The translations under genes were made by a program, and so were the position numbers. A stretch of DNA of 64,000 bases from CAMDPA01 sp964574325. GTDB lineage: Bacteria > Pseudomonadota > Alphaproteobacteria > Rhizobiales > Hyphomicrobiaceae. A model generated the notes under the pieces. That model had not been told where the DNA came from. It ran no database searches and saw nothing but the letters and a program-made list of their open reading frames with translations. Each line of letters opens with the position of its first letter. Positions within the stretch are counted from its first letter, which is position 1. Shown here piece by piece: positions 51,212 to 60,881 of this stretch. The stretch lies in NCBI GenBank assembly GCA_964574325.1, contig CAZNMY010000022.1, positions 1 through 64,000 on the forward strand, written 5' to 3'.

Positions 51212-53155
51212 CTATTTTCCCGTGACGGTTCTGGGGACTGCCGGCGCGGTGTTGCCGCCGCCTGCCAGTTTCGCAGCTTTGTTCGAGTCGTACCACCAGG
51301 TATCCAGCACGCCGCGGTCGTAGCGGGGTTTCACGGCGGGACGCCCGAAGCGATCCCACACGGCGATGTTGTGGGACGCCTTGAACCATTGGGGCACCCA
51401 GTAGTGGACGGCGCGCAGCACGCGGTCGAGGGCGCGAGCGGCGGTCGTCAACTCGTCGCGGGTGCGGGCCTCCTGGATCTTGCCGATCAGAGCGTCCACC
51501 ACGGGGTCGGCGATGCCGGAAAGGTTGAAGCTGCCCTCGGTTCCGGCGGCACGGCTCGAGAAATAGTTGCCGAGTTCGGAACCGGGCGTCAGTCGCATGA
51601 CGTAGCGCTGCGTGACGATGTCGAAATCGAAGGTCTTCATGCGGCGCTGATACTGTGCCGGATCGATGCGGCGGACGCTCGCGCGGATGCCGAGCAGGCG
51701 GAGCGTCTGCGCGTAGGGGGTGACGATGCGTTCCGAGGTGGCTTCGACCACGAGGAACTCGATCTCCAGAGGCTCGCCGCGCGCGTTGCGCATGATCTGC
51801 TCGGTGCGGCGGCGACCCAGGCCGATCGTGCGGCCGAGACTGCAGAGGACGCCGCAGGCGCCTTCCTCGACCGTTTCGGTGCGGATCGTCCAACCGGCCG
51901 ATGCGAGCACTCTGACGGCTTCGCGCAGGTTCCTGCGATCGGCGCCGGAGCCATCCGACACGGGCGGCGAGTAGGGCTCGCCGGTGAGGACTTCGGGGTG
52001 GAGCTTATCGCGGAAGGGTTCGAGTAGGGCCAGTTCCGCCGGCGAGGGGGGACCGGTGGCCTTCATAGGCGAGTTCTCGAAGTAGCTCGCGGTGCGCTGG
52101 TAGAGGCCGTAGAACAGGTTGGCGTTCATCCACTGGTAGTCGAAGGCGAGATCGAGCGCGCGGCGAACGCGCGGATCGGCGAACTTCGGCCGGCGCGTGT
52201 TGACGAAGAAGCCCTGAGCGCCGGAAGGGTTCGCATCGGGCAGCGTGAGGCGCCGGATGCGGCCGTCGCGGACCTGGGGCACGTCATAGGCGGTCGCCCA
52301 ATCGCGTGCCGTGTACTCTTCGCGGAAGTCGTATTCGCCGGCTTTCAGGCCTTCTAGCTGGGCGGTGCGGTCGCGGTAGTATTCGAAGCGGATGGTGTCG
52401 AAGTTGAAGCGGCCCTTGTTCACCGGCAGGTCTCTGCCCCACCAGTCGGGGCGGCGCGTGAAGCTCACGGATGCGCCGTGCCGGAAGTCGGTCAGCGCGT
52501 AAGGACCGGAGCCGACCGGCGGCTGCAGCGAGGTCTCCTCGAAGGCGACGCGGGTGTAGTAGGTCTTCGAGAGCACGGGCAGGCCGGCGACGACGAGGGG
52601 CAGGTCGCGGATCTGGGCGCCTTGGAACTCGTATTTCACGCGATGGGGGCCGAGTGCCGTCACCTTCGTCACGTCGCGGAGGCGGGTGCGGAAATTCGGG
52701 TGGCCCTTCTCCTTCAGGGTCAGGAAGCTGAAGACCACGTCGTCGGCCGTGACGGGGGAGTTGTCGGAGAAGCGGGCCGCGGGGCGCATGTCGAAGGTGA
52801 CGGAGAGGCGGTCGGGGGCGATATCAGCGGCGTGGGCGATCGAGCCATACATCGCGTCGGGCTCGTCGGTGGCGCGCACCATGAGGCTTTCGAACACGAG
52901 ATCGGCGACGCCCTGGGCTGCTTCGCCCTTGAGGATGAAGGGGTTGAAGTTGTCGAACGTGAGCGCGCCGCCGACGAGCGCCATCCTGCCACCCTTGGGG
53001 GCGGCGGGATCGGCGTATTCGAAATGCCTGAAGCCGGCGGGGTATTTCAGTTCGCCGAAGGCGGAGATGCCGTGGCGGGGCTCGGCCCATGCCGGAGCCA
53101 CTGCCGCGATAACGAGCAGCGCTGCCGAAATCAGGGTGGCTGCCGACGTTCGCAT
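51212..53155 (-). CDS. YejA-like peptide-binding protein, second copy
   Basis: A 647-residue extracytoplasmic solute-binding protein family 5 member. Signal peptide residues 1-24 (cleavage at AWAEP); HGISAFGELKYPAGFRHFEYADPAAPKGG opens the mature domain as in YejA, with FNPFILKGEAAQGV and DWWGRDLPVNKGRFNFDTIRFEYYRD in the ligand lobes. It sits between the first copy and yejB, 31 bases behind the former. It probably widens the peptide range of the YejBEF importer. Confidence 0.93.
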   Translation of the reverse strand: MRTSAATLISAALLVIAAVAPAWAEPRHGISAFGELKYPAGFRHFEYADPAAPKGGRMALVGGALTFDNFNPFILKGEAAQGVADLVFESLMVRATDEPDAMYGSIAHAADIAPDRLSVTFDMRPAARFSDNSPVTADDVVFSFLTLKEKGHPNFRTRLRDVTKVTALGPHRVKYEFQGAQIRDLPLVVAGLPVLSKTYYTRVAFEETSLQPPVGSGPYALTDFRHGASVSFTRRPDWWGRDLPVNKGRFNFDTIRFEYYRDRTAQLEGLKAGEYDFREEYTARDWATAYDVPQVRDGRIRRLTLPDANPSGAQGFFVNTRRPKFADPRVRRALDLAFDYQWMNANLFYGLYQRTASYFENSPMKATGPPSPAELALLEPFRDKLHPEVLTGEPYSPPVSDGSGADRRNLREAVRVLASAGWTIRTETVEEGACGVLCSLGRTIGLGRRRTEQIMRNARGEPLEIEFLVVEATSERIVTPYAQTLRLLGIRASVRRIDPAQYQRRMKTFDFDIVTQRYVMRLTPGSELGNYFSSRAAGTEGSFNLSGIADPVVDALIGKIQEARTRDELTTAARALDRVLRAVHYWVPQWFKASHNIAVWDRFGRPAVKPRYDRGVLDTWWYDSNKAAKLAGGGNTAPAVPRTVTGK

Positions 53156-53186
53156 CGACTGTCAGGTGCTCCCGGCGACGGCCGCT

Positions 53187-55076
53187 CTATTGTGCGCGCT
53201 TCGCCGCGAGCGCGGCGGCTCGAGCTTCGTCCCACCACCAGACGCGATCGAACGACGGGCTCAACGACGGCATCTTTTCGGGCCGGGAGAACTTGTCCCA
53301 GTATGCCATCCGGTCGAACGGGTAGTTCCACTGCGCGACGACGTAGTTGTTCCACAGCAACAGCCTGTCGAGCGCGCGAACGGATGCGTTCAGCTCGTCC
53401 CGGCTCTTGGCGAAGACGACCTTCTCGACCAGGAAATCGACGGCTTTGTTCTTGACGCCCATGATGTTCATGCTGCCTTCGCGGTCGGCAAATTCGCTCG
53501 ACCAATAGAGCCGCTGCTCGTTGCCGGGAGCCGACTGCTGGGGAATGACGTGCACGATGAGGTCGTAGTCGAACGAGCGGATCCGCGCCTGATACTGCGC
53601 GGGGTCGACGACACGCAAACTCGTCTCCACGCCGAGCTTTCGGAGGTCGGCGCTGTAGTTCTGGGTGTGACGCTCGAATGCCGGTGAGTTGAGCAGGATC
53701 TCGATCTTGAGCGGCTGGCCCGCGGCGTTGCGCAATTGCCTGCCGACAATCTTGTAGCCGGCGGCCTCGAGCAGCTTGGCTGCTTCGGCCAAATTCTTGC
53801 GGTGGGCTGTCGGGGACCCGCCGACGGGCTGCTTGAACTCGCGGGTGAAGGTACTCTCGGGTACGCCATCGGGCGCGAGCTTTTTCGCTTCGTCGAGAAG
53901 CTGAAGCTCACGGCCTTGCGGCAAACCGGTCGCCTTGCGCTCCGAATTGTCGAAGTAGCTGTTGGTTCGGATGTAAGACGAATAGAGCAACTGCTCGTTC
54001 ATCTCCTCGAAATTAAATGCGAGGTTGAGGGCTTCACGGACACGCCGGTCCTGGAACTGAGGGCGGCGCAGGTTCAGCGCGAAGGCCTGCATCGGCGTCG
54101 GGCGCTTGTTGGTGAGGCGGTCGAGCTTGACGAGCCCTCGCTTTACGGCGGGAAAGCCGTATTCGGTCGCCCAGGCTTTCGCGGTGTTCTCGGGCCAATA
54201 GTCGATGCCGCCGGCCTTGAAGCTCTCGAACGCGGCAGTGCGCTCGCGGAAATAATCGATCCGGAAGGTGTCGAAGTTCCACTGGCCGCGATTGACAGGC
54301 AAGTCCCTGGCCCACCAGTCCGGCACGCGCTCGTACACCATCGAGCGGCCGCGATCGATTTCCTTTATTCGATAAGGTCCTGATGTAACAGGTATCTCCA
54401 GGGTCGTCTTCGACAGGTCTCGGCTTTCCCAGTAGTGCTTCGGGAGCACCGGAAGACCTGCGACCTGGTAGGGGAGCTTGCTATTGCCGGGGCCGGCGAA
54501 GTGGAACTTGACCTCGTGGGGGCCGGTCTTCTCGCCGCGCGTGACGTCCTTGTAGAACTGGGCGTAGCGGATGTTGGCCTTTTTGAGCGCCTCGAGGGTG
54601 AAGATGATGTCCTCGGGCGTGATCGGCTTGCCGTCGTGGAAGCGGGCTTCCTTGCGCAGGCCGAAAGTCACGGATGAAAAGTCGTCCGGGTACGACGCCC
54701 ATTCCGCGACGAGGCCGTACATCACGTTGAGTTCGTCGGCGCTCGTGATCATCAGGCTGTCGTAGGTGCTGTCGAGCTCGGCGGCCGGCACGCCGGACAG
54801 CGTGTAGGGGTTCAAGCTGTCGAAGGAGCCTTCGGCCCACAGCCTGATGTTGCCGCCCTTGGGGGCGTTGGGGTTCACCCAGTCGAAGTGCTTGAAGTCG
54901 GCTTTGTAGGCGGGCCCGCCGATCAGGGCGATCGCGTGGCGCTTCTGCGCTTGATGCTGCTCGGGCTTCTGCTGGGCAGTTGCGTCCTGCGCAACGAGCT
55001 GAATTGCCAACGAGAATGTAGCTGCCACACCCAGCGCGGACCTGAGGCTGGTCCGGATCGACACAGGAATGGGCAT
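53187..55076 (-). CDS. YejA-like peptide-binding protein, first copy
   Basis: A 629-residue family 5 binding protein with a signal peptide (about 1-34) and the YejA opening HAIALIGGPAYKADFKHFDWVNPNAPKGG, FDSLNPYTLSG and WWARDLPVNRGQWNFDTFRIDYFRER. It is clearly related to, but well diverged from, the next gene, so the duplication is old. It is the first gene of the peptide-import operon; its promoter should lie in the 104 bases between its start and the terminator hairpin at 55181. Confidence 0.93.
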   Translation of the reverse strand: MPIPVSIRTSLRSALGVAATFSLAIQLVAQDATAQQKPEQHQAQKRHAIALIGGPAYKADFKHFDWVNPNAPKGGNIRLWAEGSFDSLNPYTLSGVPAAELDSTYDSLMITSADELNVMYGLVAEWASYPDDFSSVTFGLRKEARFHDGKPITPEDIIFTLEALKKANIRYAQFYKDVTRGEKTGPHEVKFHFAGPGNSKLPYQVAGLPVLPKHYWESRDLSKTTLEIPVTSGPYRIKEIDRGRSMVYERVPDWWARDLPVNRGQWNFDTFRIDYFRERTAAFESFKAGGIDYWPENTAKAWATEYGFPAVKRGLVKLDRLTNKRPTPMQAFALNLRRPQFQDRRVREALNLAFNFEEMNEQLLYSSYIRTNSYFDNSERKATGLPQGRELQLLDEAKKLAPDGVPESTFTREFKQPVGGSPTAHRKNLAEAAKLLEAAGYKIVGRQLRNAAGQPLKIEILLNSPAFERHTQNYSADLRKLGVETSLRVVDPAQYQARIRSFDYDLIVHVIPQQSAPGNEQRLYWSSEFADREGSMNIMGVKNKAVDFLVEKVVFAKSRDELNASVRALDRLLLWNNYVVAQWNYPFDRMAYWDKFSRPEKMPSLSPSFDRVWWWDEARAAALAAKRAQ

Positions 55077-55173
55077 CGGTTCGGCTACTCCTCGAGGGGA
55101 CCATTTTCAGGGGAGATAAGAAGGCGGAGCTTGATCTGCAGCAGGGCGGGCCATTTTCGGTAGCGCTTTTTAC

Positions 55174-55206
55174 AGCAAAAGACCCCGCCCACAAAGTGGC
55201 GGGGTC
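55174..55206 (-). terminator. Intrinsic terminator of the cytochrome c gene
   Basis: On the minus strand, GACCCCGCC (55206-55198) pairs perfectly with GGCGGGGTC (55189-55181) around an eight-base loop, directly followed by TTTTGC. It lies 77 bases after the cytochrome c stop and 105 bases before the first peptide-binding-protein start, separating the two transcripts. Confidence 0.85.
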
Positions 55207-55282
55207 GAATGTCAATTCAGACTTCGCTGAAAAACGCGAGGCAGAGGGTTCCATCGAGCTGGAACTTCGCCAGGTCGGGTTC

Positions 55283-55846
55283 TCAGTTCGGCAGGGGCTG
55301 CGGTGAATCCGACAGCGTGCGCAGGTAGACCAGGAGATCAGCGAGGTCGGCGTTGTTCTTCACGCCGGCGAACGCCATCTGGTTGCCGGGAATGGCACCG
55401 CGCGGGTCGTGGAGATATGCAGCCATCTTTTCGAAGGTCCACGAACCCTTGGCACCCTTGAGGGCGTTCGAGTAGCGCGGGAAACCGGCGTTGGAGGCGA
55501 CGTCGCGGCCCATGACACCATAGAGATTGGGTCCGACGAGCGCCTTGCCGTCCTTGTCGACGGTGTGGCAGGCGCGGCACGGTGCGAATGCGGCCCGGCC
55601 GTTCTCGGCGCTGGCCGTCTTCAACATCGGCGCGATGTCGGAGAACTTGAATGCGGCGGGTGCGGCTGCAGCAGTCGTGGTCGCTGCGCCAGTGGTGACC
55701 GGCAGGGCATAGCCCGGCTTGGCCTTGTGGTTCGCGTCGCCGTGGCCACCGCCGCCGACGATCCCACTCAGCGTGCCGGAGCCGAATGCGACCAGCAGTG
55801 CAGCCAGAACCGCGCCTGCGATCTTATTGAAAAACCAGCTGTCCAT
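55283..55846 (-). CDS. Membrane-anchored cytochrome c (CycM-like)
   Basis: A 187-residue protein with one uncleaved N-terminal helix (residues 6-30), a Gly/Ala/Thr-rich linker (31-70) and a class I cytochrome c domain (about 75-180): the haem motif is C-R-A-C-H and the axial methionine is in PGNQMAFAGV. This matches CycM, which carries electrons between the bc1 complex and aa3 oxidase in Bradyrhizobium. The start is at MDSWFFNKIAG; the 83 open codons upstream lack features. Confidence 0.93.
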   Translation of the reverse strand: MDSWFFNKIAGAVLAALLVAFGSGTLSGIVGGGGHGDANHKAKPGYALPVTTGAATTTAAAAPAAFKFSDIAPMLKTASAENGRAAFAPCRACHTVDKDGKALVGPNLYGVMGRDVASNAGFPRYSNALKGAKGSWTFEKMAAYLHDPRGAIPGNQMAFAGVKNNADLADLLVYLRTLSDSPQPLPN

Positions 55847-56170
55847 GCCCCCGTTAACCTCCAGCGATGAGCCGACCGCACAGTCGATACCAGCAGTACC
55901 CGTTGCCAGATCTATTGCCAGCGGTGTTTTCGTGCAGTCTATGACAGGTCGTGGCCGCGCCGGACCGCCGCGCGGGCACAATGCACACCCGACAGGCTGA
56001 CCCGTCAGGCAGACCGGCCCCGTGTCTTCCCCTTGCCACTCTCCGCGAGCGTGTTCTAGTGGCTGATGCCGAGACCAATTGTCACTTGGGGGCAACGCAC
56101 GGTGGCTTATGCTGCCGATGCGATACCGGTCAAGCTCGTCGCCGACATCTCATCAACCTGGATCAAGTGA
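55847..56170. other. 324-base divergent intergenic region
   Basis: This separates the cytochrome c gene (minus) and kdsB (plus) and should hold both promoters. No gene, repeat or operator was recognised. Confidence 0.5.
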
Positions 56171-57034
56171 ATGCCTCGCGCGATCGTTCTCGTTCCGGCT
56201 CGGCTGAAGGCTACGCGGCTGCCGGACAAGCCTTTGGCCGATATCCACGGCGAGCCGATGATCGTGCACGTCTGGCGGCGCGCCATGGAGGCCGATGTGG
56301 GGCGCGTGGTGGTCGCGACCGATACCCAGGCCATCGCCGAAGTCGTGAGAAAGGCGGGCGGGGAGGCGGTGATGACCCGGGCCGATCATCCCTCTGGGTC
56401 GGACCGGATTTTCGAGGCGCTGCGCAAGGTCGATCCCGATCGCAAGGCGGATCTGGTCGTCAACCTGCAGGGCGATCTGCCGACGCTCGATCCGCGGCTG
56501 GTGCGCGATTGCCTGGCACCACTCGCCAAGCGTGACGTGGACATCGCGACGCTGGCCGCCGAGATCAGGATCGAGCACGAGCGGACGGAGCCGAGCGTGG
56601 TCAAGGTCGTCGGAACTCCGACCGCGTCGCCGGGCACGTTGCGCGCGCTTTATTTCACGCGTTGCAGCGCGCCTTACGGCGACGGTCCGCTCCATCACCA
56701 CATCGGGATCTATGCCTACCGGCGGGCCGCGCTGGAAAGGTTCGTCAAGCTGCCGCCGTCGCCCTTGGAATTGCGGGAGAAGCTCGAGCAGTTGAGGGCG
56801 CTGGAAGCGGGGATGCGGATCGACGTTCGCATCGTCGAAACGGTTCCGCTGGGGGTGGACACGCCCGCAGATCTCGAGCGGGCTCGCAAGCTGCTCGATC
56901 CCCGAGGCAGACCCTCCCTTTCCGCGAAGAAAGCGATCGCCGAAAACAGACCCGTCACCGGGAAATCCGGTGCGGTTCGCAAGCTCGCTGCCGGCCGGCG
57001 GGCACAACCAACGAGAAAGAAGTCGATCACGTGA
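56171..57034 (+). CDS. kdsB: 3-deoxy-manno-octulosonate cytidylyltransferase
   Basis: A 287-residue enzyme that makes CMP-Kdo from CTP and Kdo for lipopolysaccharide core synthesis. LVPARLKATRLPDKPLADI is the nucleotide-binding start, and VVATDTQ, THP-like ADHPSGSDRI, LQGDLPTLDP and HHHIGIYAYRR follow in family order. Ordinary KdsB proteins are about 245-255 residues; the last 35 residues here are a basic extension (SAKKAIAENRP to RAQPTRKKS) of unknown role. Its TGA overlaps the pheA GTG. Confidence 0.94.
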   Translation: MPRAIVLVPARLKATRLPDKPLADIHGEPMIVHVWRRAMEADVGRVVVATDTQAIAEVVRKAGGEAVMTRADHPSGSDRIFEALRKVDPDRKADLVVNLQGDLPTLDPRLVRDCLAPLAKRDVDIATLAAEIRIEHERTEPSVVKVVGTPTASPGTLRALYFTRCSAPYGDGPLHHHIGIYAYRRAALERFVKLPPSPLELREKLEQLRALEAGMRIDVRIVETVPLGVDTPADLERARKLLDPRGRPSLSAKKAIAENRPVTGKSGAVRKLAAGRRAQPTRKKSIT

Positions 57035-57912
57035 CGAAATCGAAGAAGCCGACGGCACGGCCCGTGTCGAACCGCATCTCCTATCAGGGCGAGCCCGGCG
57101 CCAACTCGCATATGGCGGCGAAGGAAGCGCATCCCGATTTCGATCCGATGCCGTGCGCGACGTTCGAGGACGCGCTGGCCGCGGTCAAATCGGGCGAGGC
57201 GCGGTACGGCATGATCCCGATCGAGAATTCGGTCGCGGGGCGGGTGGCGGACATTCATCACCTGCTTCCCAACGCCGGACTGTACGTCGTCGGAGAGCAC
57301 TTCCTGCGCGTGCGGTTTCACCTGATGGCGATCAAGGGCGCGAAGCTCGACGGGATCAAGGATGTCTACAGTCACGTGCATGCGCTGGGCCAGTGCCGCA
57401 AGATCATCCGCAAGCACGGGCTGAAGGCGCATGTGACCGGCGATACGGCGGGCGCTGCTCGCGAAGTCTCCGAGTGGAACGATCCCAGCCGGGCCGCGCT
57501 GGCGCCGCCGCTCGCGGCCGACATCTACGGCCTCGATATTCTCGCCAAGGACGTCGAGGACGAGGCACACAATACGACGCGGTTCGTGATCCTGGCGGCG
57601 GAGCCGGAGGATGCGGACCACGATACCGGTGATTTCGTCACCAGCTTCATCTTCCGCGTCCGGAACGTGCCGGCTGCACTCTACAAGGCGATGGGCGGGT
57701 TCGCGACCAACGGCGTCAACATGACGAAGCTCGAGTCGTATCAGCCGGAGGGAAGTTTCTCCGCATCGATGTTCTATGCCGATATCGAGGGGCATCCGTC
57801 CGAACGGCGGGTGCAGCTCGCGATGGAGGAGCTGGGGTTCTTTTCGACCGAGCTGAAAGTGCTGGGCACCTACAAGGCGAGTGCTTTCCGGCGGGAAATC
57901 GGGGAGAAGTGA
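57031..57912 (+). CDS. pheA: Prephenate dehydratase
   Basis: A 293-residue monofunctional enzyme converting prephenate to phenylpyruvate in phenylalanine synthesis. Catalytic-domain segments are ISYQGEPGANSHMAA, YGMIPIENSVAGRV, AAREVSEWNDPSRAALAPPLAA and NTTRFVIL (the T-R-F catalytic triplet); a C-terminal ACT domain (GVNMTKLESYQ) would bind phenylalanine for feedback control. The start is a GTG overlapping the kdsB stop (GTGA), so the two are translationally coupled, a common pair in this order. Confidence 0.94.
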   Translation: MTKSKKPTARPVSNRISYQGEPGANSHMAAKEAHPDFDPMPCATFEDALAAVKSGEARYGMIPIENSVAGRVADIHHLLPNAGLYVVGEHFLRVRFHLMAIKGAKLDGIKDVYSHVHALGQCRKIIRKHGLKAHVTGDTAGAAREVSEWNDPSRAALAPPLAADIYGLDILAKDVEDEAHNTTRFVILAAEPEDADHDTGDFVTSFIFRVRNVPAALYKAMGGFATNGVNMTKLESYQPEGSFSASMFYADIEGHPSERRVQLAMEELGFFSTELKVLGTYKASAFRREIGEK

Positions 57913-57958
57913 GGGAGTAGGGAGTAGGTCGGACAAGAAAGTCGGCGCGGGAGGAAAC

Positions 57959-58498
57959 ATGGTCGAGCTGGGCAAGGTGCGTCGCGTCGTGACGACGGTC
58001 GACGCGAGTGGCAAAGCCGTGGTGCTGTTCGATGGGCAGAACCCGAACTGCAGCGTGCGGCCGGCGCGCAAGAACGTGATGAACCTGCTTTGGGCGACAA
58101 ACGGCGCGCCGGCGGACATCACGGGGAGCCAGGATCGCGGAGCAGTCGAAATCGGCACGCAGCCGCCGCCTAACGGAACGGCCTTTCGCATCATCGACTA
58201 TCCGCCGACGACGCCCGAGGAGGAAGCCAGGCTCGACGTCGCTCAGCGGCAGCACGAAATCGGCAAGGACGCGCCCAAGCGCGGGTTGCCGCCGCGGCAT
58301 CCGTTCATGCACCGCACGCGCTCGCTCGATTATGCGCTGATCCTGTCGGGTGAGATCACGATGCTGCTCGACGACAGCGAGGTACGTCTGAAGGCCGGCG
58401 ACGTGCTCATCCAGCAGGGCACCAATCACGCCTGGATCAATCGCGGGAAAGTGCCCTGCCGGATCGCGTTCGTGCTGGTCGATGCTGGGGAGCCTTGA
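57959..58498 (+). CDS. Cupin-domain protein
   Basis: A 179-residue single cupin. The core is HPFMHRTRSLDYALILSGEITMLLDD with GDVLIQQGTNHAWINRG. The first motif keeps H-x3-R and D/Y instead of the full H-x-H, so metal binding is uncertain. The ATG has a very good GGGAGGAAAC site. It lies 46 bases after pheA on the same strand and could be part of the same transcript. Substrate unknown. Confidence 0.83.
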   Translation: MVELGKVRRVVTTVDASGKAVVLFDGQNPNCSVRPARKNVMNLLWATNGAPADITGSQDRGAVEIGTQPPPNGTAFRIIDYPPTTPEEEARLDVAQRQHEIGKDAPKRGLPPRHPFMHRTRSLDYALILSGEITMLLDDSEVRLKAGDVLIQQGTNHAWINRGKVPCRIAFVLVDAGEP

Positions 58499-58592
58499 GA
58501 TCAGGCGCACGAGGCCGGTTGCGGGGCGATCGGCCGGCTCTTTTTTGACAACCTTCGCTCCTCCGCATTGCCCTCGAAATACATGCACCGTC

Positions 58593-58716
58593 ACGGCCGC
58601 GAAGGCGGCCGTCCACGACAGGCCGATTTCTTCTCTTCGCGCAAACTGTCAAAGCGAATGCGAGAGGCTCTATGCCGGAGGGAGACGTGGATGGCCCGCC
58701 TTCGCGGACCATGACG
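58593..58716. repeat. Compound palindromic repeat
   Basis: A hairpin ACGGCCGC-GAAG-GCGGCCGT (58593-58612) followed by CCACGAC is the approximate inverse of CGTGGATGGCCCGCCTTCGC at 58686-58716. The right arm is nearly identical to the palindrome at 40080-40110. The 346-base gap 58499-58844 holds this element and otherwise no gene. Confidence 0.75.
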
Positions 58717-58844
58717 ACGAAGAATGGGGCGGTTTGGACTACTGCGGAGCCGACCGTTCGGGTGGGGCTATCGCAGGCTCGGCGAGTAAATCGAGTTTGG
58801 ATGTGATGCAGTGGTTTGGCTGCCGCTCAACAGATGGAGACCCG

Positions 58845-59387
58845 ATGCCGCGTTTGCCGCCTGTCGAACCTGAAGCGCTCAGTCCGGAAAAGAGGGCGGC
58901 GTATGACGAAATTCTGCGCGTGCGCGGACAGGTGCGTGGGCCGTTCGCGATCTGGCTGACGAGCCCGGAGCTGTGCGAGCGGGCGCTGGCGCTGCAGGAC
59001 TGGTTTCCCAAGCGGGGCAAGCTCGACCGGCGGTTGCTGGAGTTGATGATCCTCGTTCTGGCGCGGGCAGCCACGGCGCAATTCGCGTGGTTCGTGCACG
59101 AGCCGCACGCGGTTCGGCTGGGGGTGTCGCAGGCCGTCGTCGAGGCGATCCGAGAGCGGCGGACGCCGGATTTCGAAAAGGAGGACGAGCGGCTCGTCTA
59201 CGACATCACGCGGGAACTCGATGCAACGCGGACGCTGTCTCAGGCAACCTATGACCGGGGTGTCGCGATGCTCGGATCGGAGGCGATGGTCGAGCTCGTT
59301 TCGGCCGTCGGGTTCTACGTCATGGTGGCGATGACGCTGAATACCTTTCAGGCGCCGGTGCCGGGTGGCAAGCTGCCGTTGGCCTGA
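58845..59387 (+). CDS. Carboxymuconolactone decarboxylase (CMD/AhpD-like) family protein
   Basis: A 180-residue all-helical protein related to carboxymuconolactone decarboxylase: LDRRLLELMILVLARAATAQFAWFVHEPHAVRLGVSQAVVEAIRER aligns with the CMD core, with WFVHE-H in place of the AhpD CxxC, so a peroxidase-type cysteine pair is absent. The ATG has GGAG 6-9 bases upstream. It stands alone before the FAD oxidoreductase operon; function unknown. Confidence 0.85.
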   Translation: MPRLPPVEPEALSPEKRAAYDEILRVRGQVRGPFAIWLTSPELCERALALQDWFPKRGKLDRRLLELMILVLARAATAQFAWFVHEPHAVRLGVSQAVVEAIRERRTPDFEKEDERLVYDITRELDATRTLSQATYDRGVAMLGSEAMVELVSAVGFYVMVAMTLNTFQAPVPGGKLPLA

Positions 59388-59507
59388 CTCGGAAGGTGAC
59401 TTGGAAAGTGACTGGGCGCGGCGGCTGGGGGTGATCCATTCGTGGGCGAGGGCCGTTATTGCCCGGACAGACCTCAACTCAGTCCGCCGAAGGATCCGGC
59501 CATCCCG

Positions 59508-60881
59508 ATGACCACCGAGCCGCTCGACATCGCCGTTATCGGCTCTGGTATCTCGGGGCTGAGTGCTGCCTGGCTGTTGTCGCAGCGGCATCGGGTGACG
59601 CTGATCGAACGGGAGAACCGTCTCGGCGGGCACAGCAACACGGTCGTTGCGCCGGGGCCGGGAGGAAGCTCGGGCGGTGGCGTGCCTGTAGATACCGGGT
59701 TCATCGTCTACAATCCGGAGACCTATCCCAACCTCGTGCGGTTGTTCGAGCACCTGCAGGTGCCGGTTGCGCCGACCACGATGGGGTTCGCTGTTTCGCT
59801 CGACGGCGGCGCCTACGAGTATTCGGGGACAACGGTGCGGGGTCTGTTCGGACAGCCGGCCAACGCATTCCGGCCGTCGCACTACAGGATGATCGCGGAG
59901 ATCCTGCGGTTCTTTCGCGAAGCTCCCGAGTTGCTGGATGGGCCGGCATCGCGGCAGTCGCTGGGGGACTATCTCCAGGCCGAGGCCTATTCATCGGGCT
60001 TCATCCACCGGCACATCCTGCCGATGGCGGCAGCGATCTGGTCGACGCCGTCGGCGCGGGTGCTCGATTTTCCCGCGGCGAGTTTCGTCCGGTTCTACGC
60101 GAGCCATGGTCTCCTGCGGGTCAACAACCGGCCGGAGTGGCGCACGGTCGCGGGCGGCAGCAGAGAATATGTGTCGCGTCTGGCGAAGGCGTACCGGGGG
60201 CGCGTCGAGACGGGCGCTGCCGTCGTCAGGGTTCGGAGAAGTTCAGACGGGGCCTGGATCAAGACGTCGGCGGACGATGCCGAGCGGCGCTTCGATGCTT
60301 GCGTATTCGCCTGCCATGCCGACGAGACGCTGTCGCTGCTGACGGACGCCGATGCGCACGAGCGCGCGTTGCTCGGAGCCTTTCGCTACAGCTCCAATCG
60401 CGCGGTCCTGCACACGGATGCGACGCTGATGCCGAAGCGCAAGCGGGTGTGGTCGAGCTGGAACTACATCGGGTCGAGGACGGCGCGCGGACATGACGCC
60501 TTGTCGGTGACCTATTGGATGAACGCACTGCAGCCGCTCGCGACGGCGCGCGACTACTTCGTCACGCTCAATCCACATCGGCCGCTGGCGCCGGGAACTT
60601 TCATCGACGGGTTCGACTATCGGCACCCACAGTTCGACCAGGCGTCGCTCGATGCGCAGCGCCGTTTGTGGAGCCTGCAAGGGCGTCGTCGAAGCTGGTT
60701 CTGCGGCAGCTATTTCGGTTACGGTTTCCACGAGGACGGACTGCAGGCGGGGCTTGCAGCCGCGGAGTTGCTGGGGGGCGTGCGGCGGCCGTGGCAGGTG
60801 AACGGCGAGTCGGCGAGGCTGCATCTCGAAACGGGGGCGCGCGGCGGGGAGCCGTCTTCGGGTCTCGAGAGGGTGGCATGA
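59508..60881 (+). CDS. FAD-dependent amine-oxidase-type oxidoreductase
   Basis: A 457-residue flavoprotein with the dinucleotide motif IAVIGSGISGLSAAWLLSQRHRVTLIERENRLGGH, then VDTGFIVYNPETYPNLVRLFEHL and a C-terminal FAD-binding GYGFHEDGLQAGLAAAELL. Homologues occur beside DUF1365 and CFA-synthase-like genes, including genes controlled by the singlet-oxygen sigma factor in Rhodobacter. The substrate is probably a membrane fatty acid. The start is at MTTEPLDI. Its stop overlaps the DUF1365 ATG (ATGA). Confidence 0.92.
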   Translation: MTTEPLDIAVIGSGISGLSAAWLLSQRHRVTLIERENRLGGHSNTVVAPGPGGSSGGGVPVDTGFIVYNPETYPNLVRLFEHLQVPVAPTTMGFAVSLDGGAYEYSGTTVRGLFGQPANAFRPSHYRMIAEILRFFREAPELLDGPASRQSLGDYLQAEAYSSGFIHRHILPMAAAIWSTPSARVLDFPAASFVRFYASHGLLRVNNRPEWRTVAGGSREYVSRLAKAYRGRVETGAAVVRVRRSSDGAWIKTSADDAERRFDACVFACHADETLSLLTDADAHERALLGAFRYSSNRAVLHTDATLMPKRKRVWSSWNYIGSRTARGHDALSVTYWMNALQPLATARDYFVTLNPHRPLAPGTFIDGFDYRHPQFDQASLDAQRRLWSLQGRRRSWFCGSYFGYGFHEDGLQAGLAAAELLGGVRRPWQVNGESARLHLETGARGGEPSSGLERVA

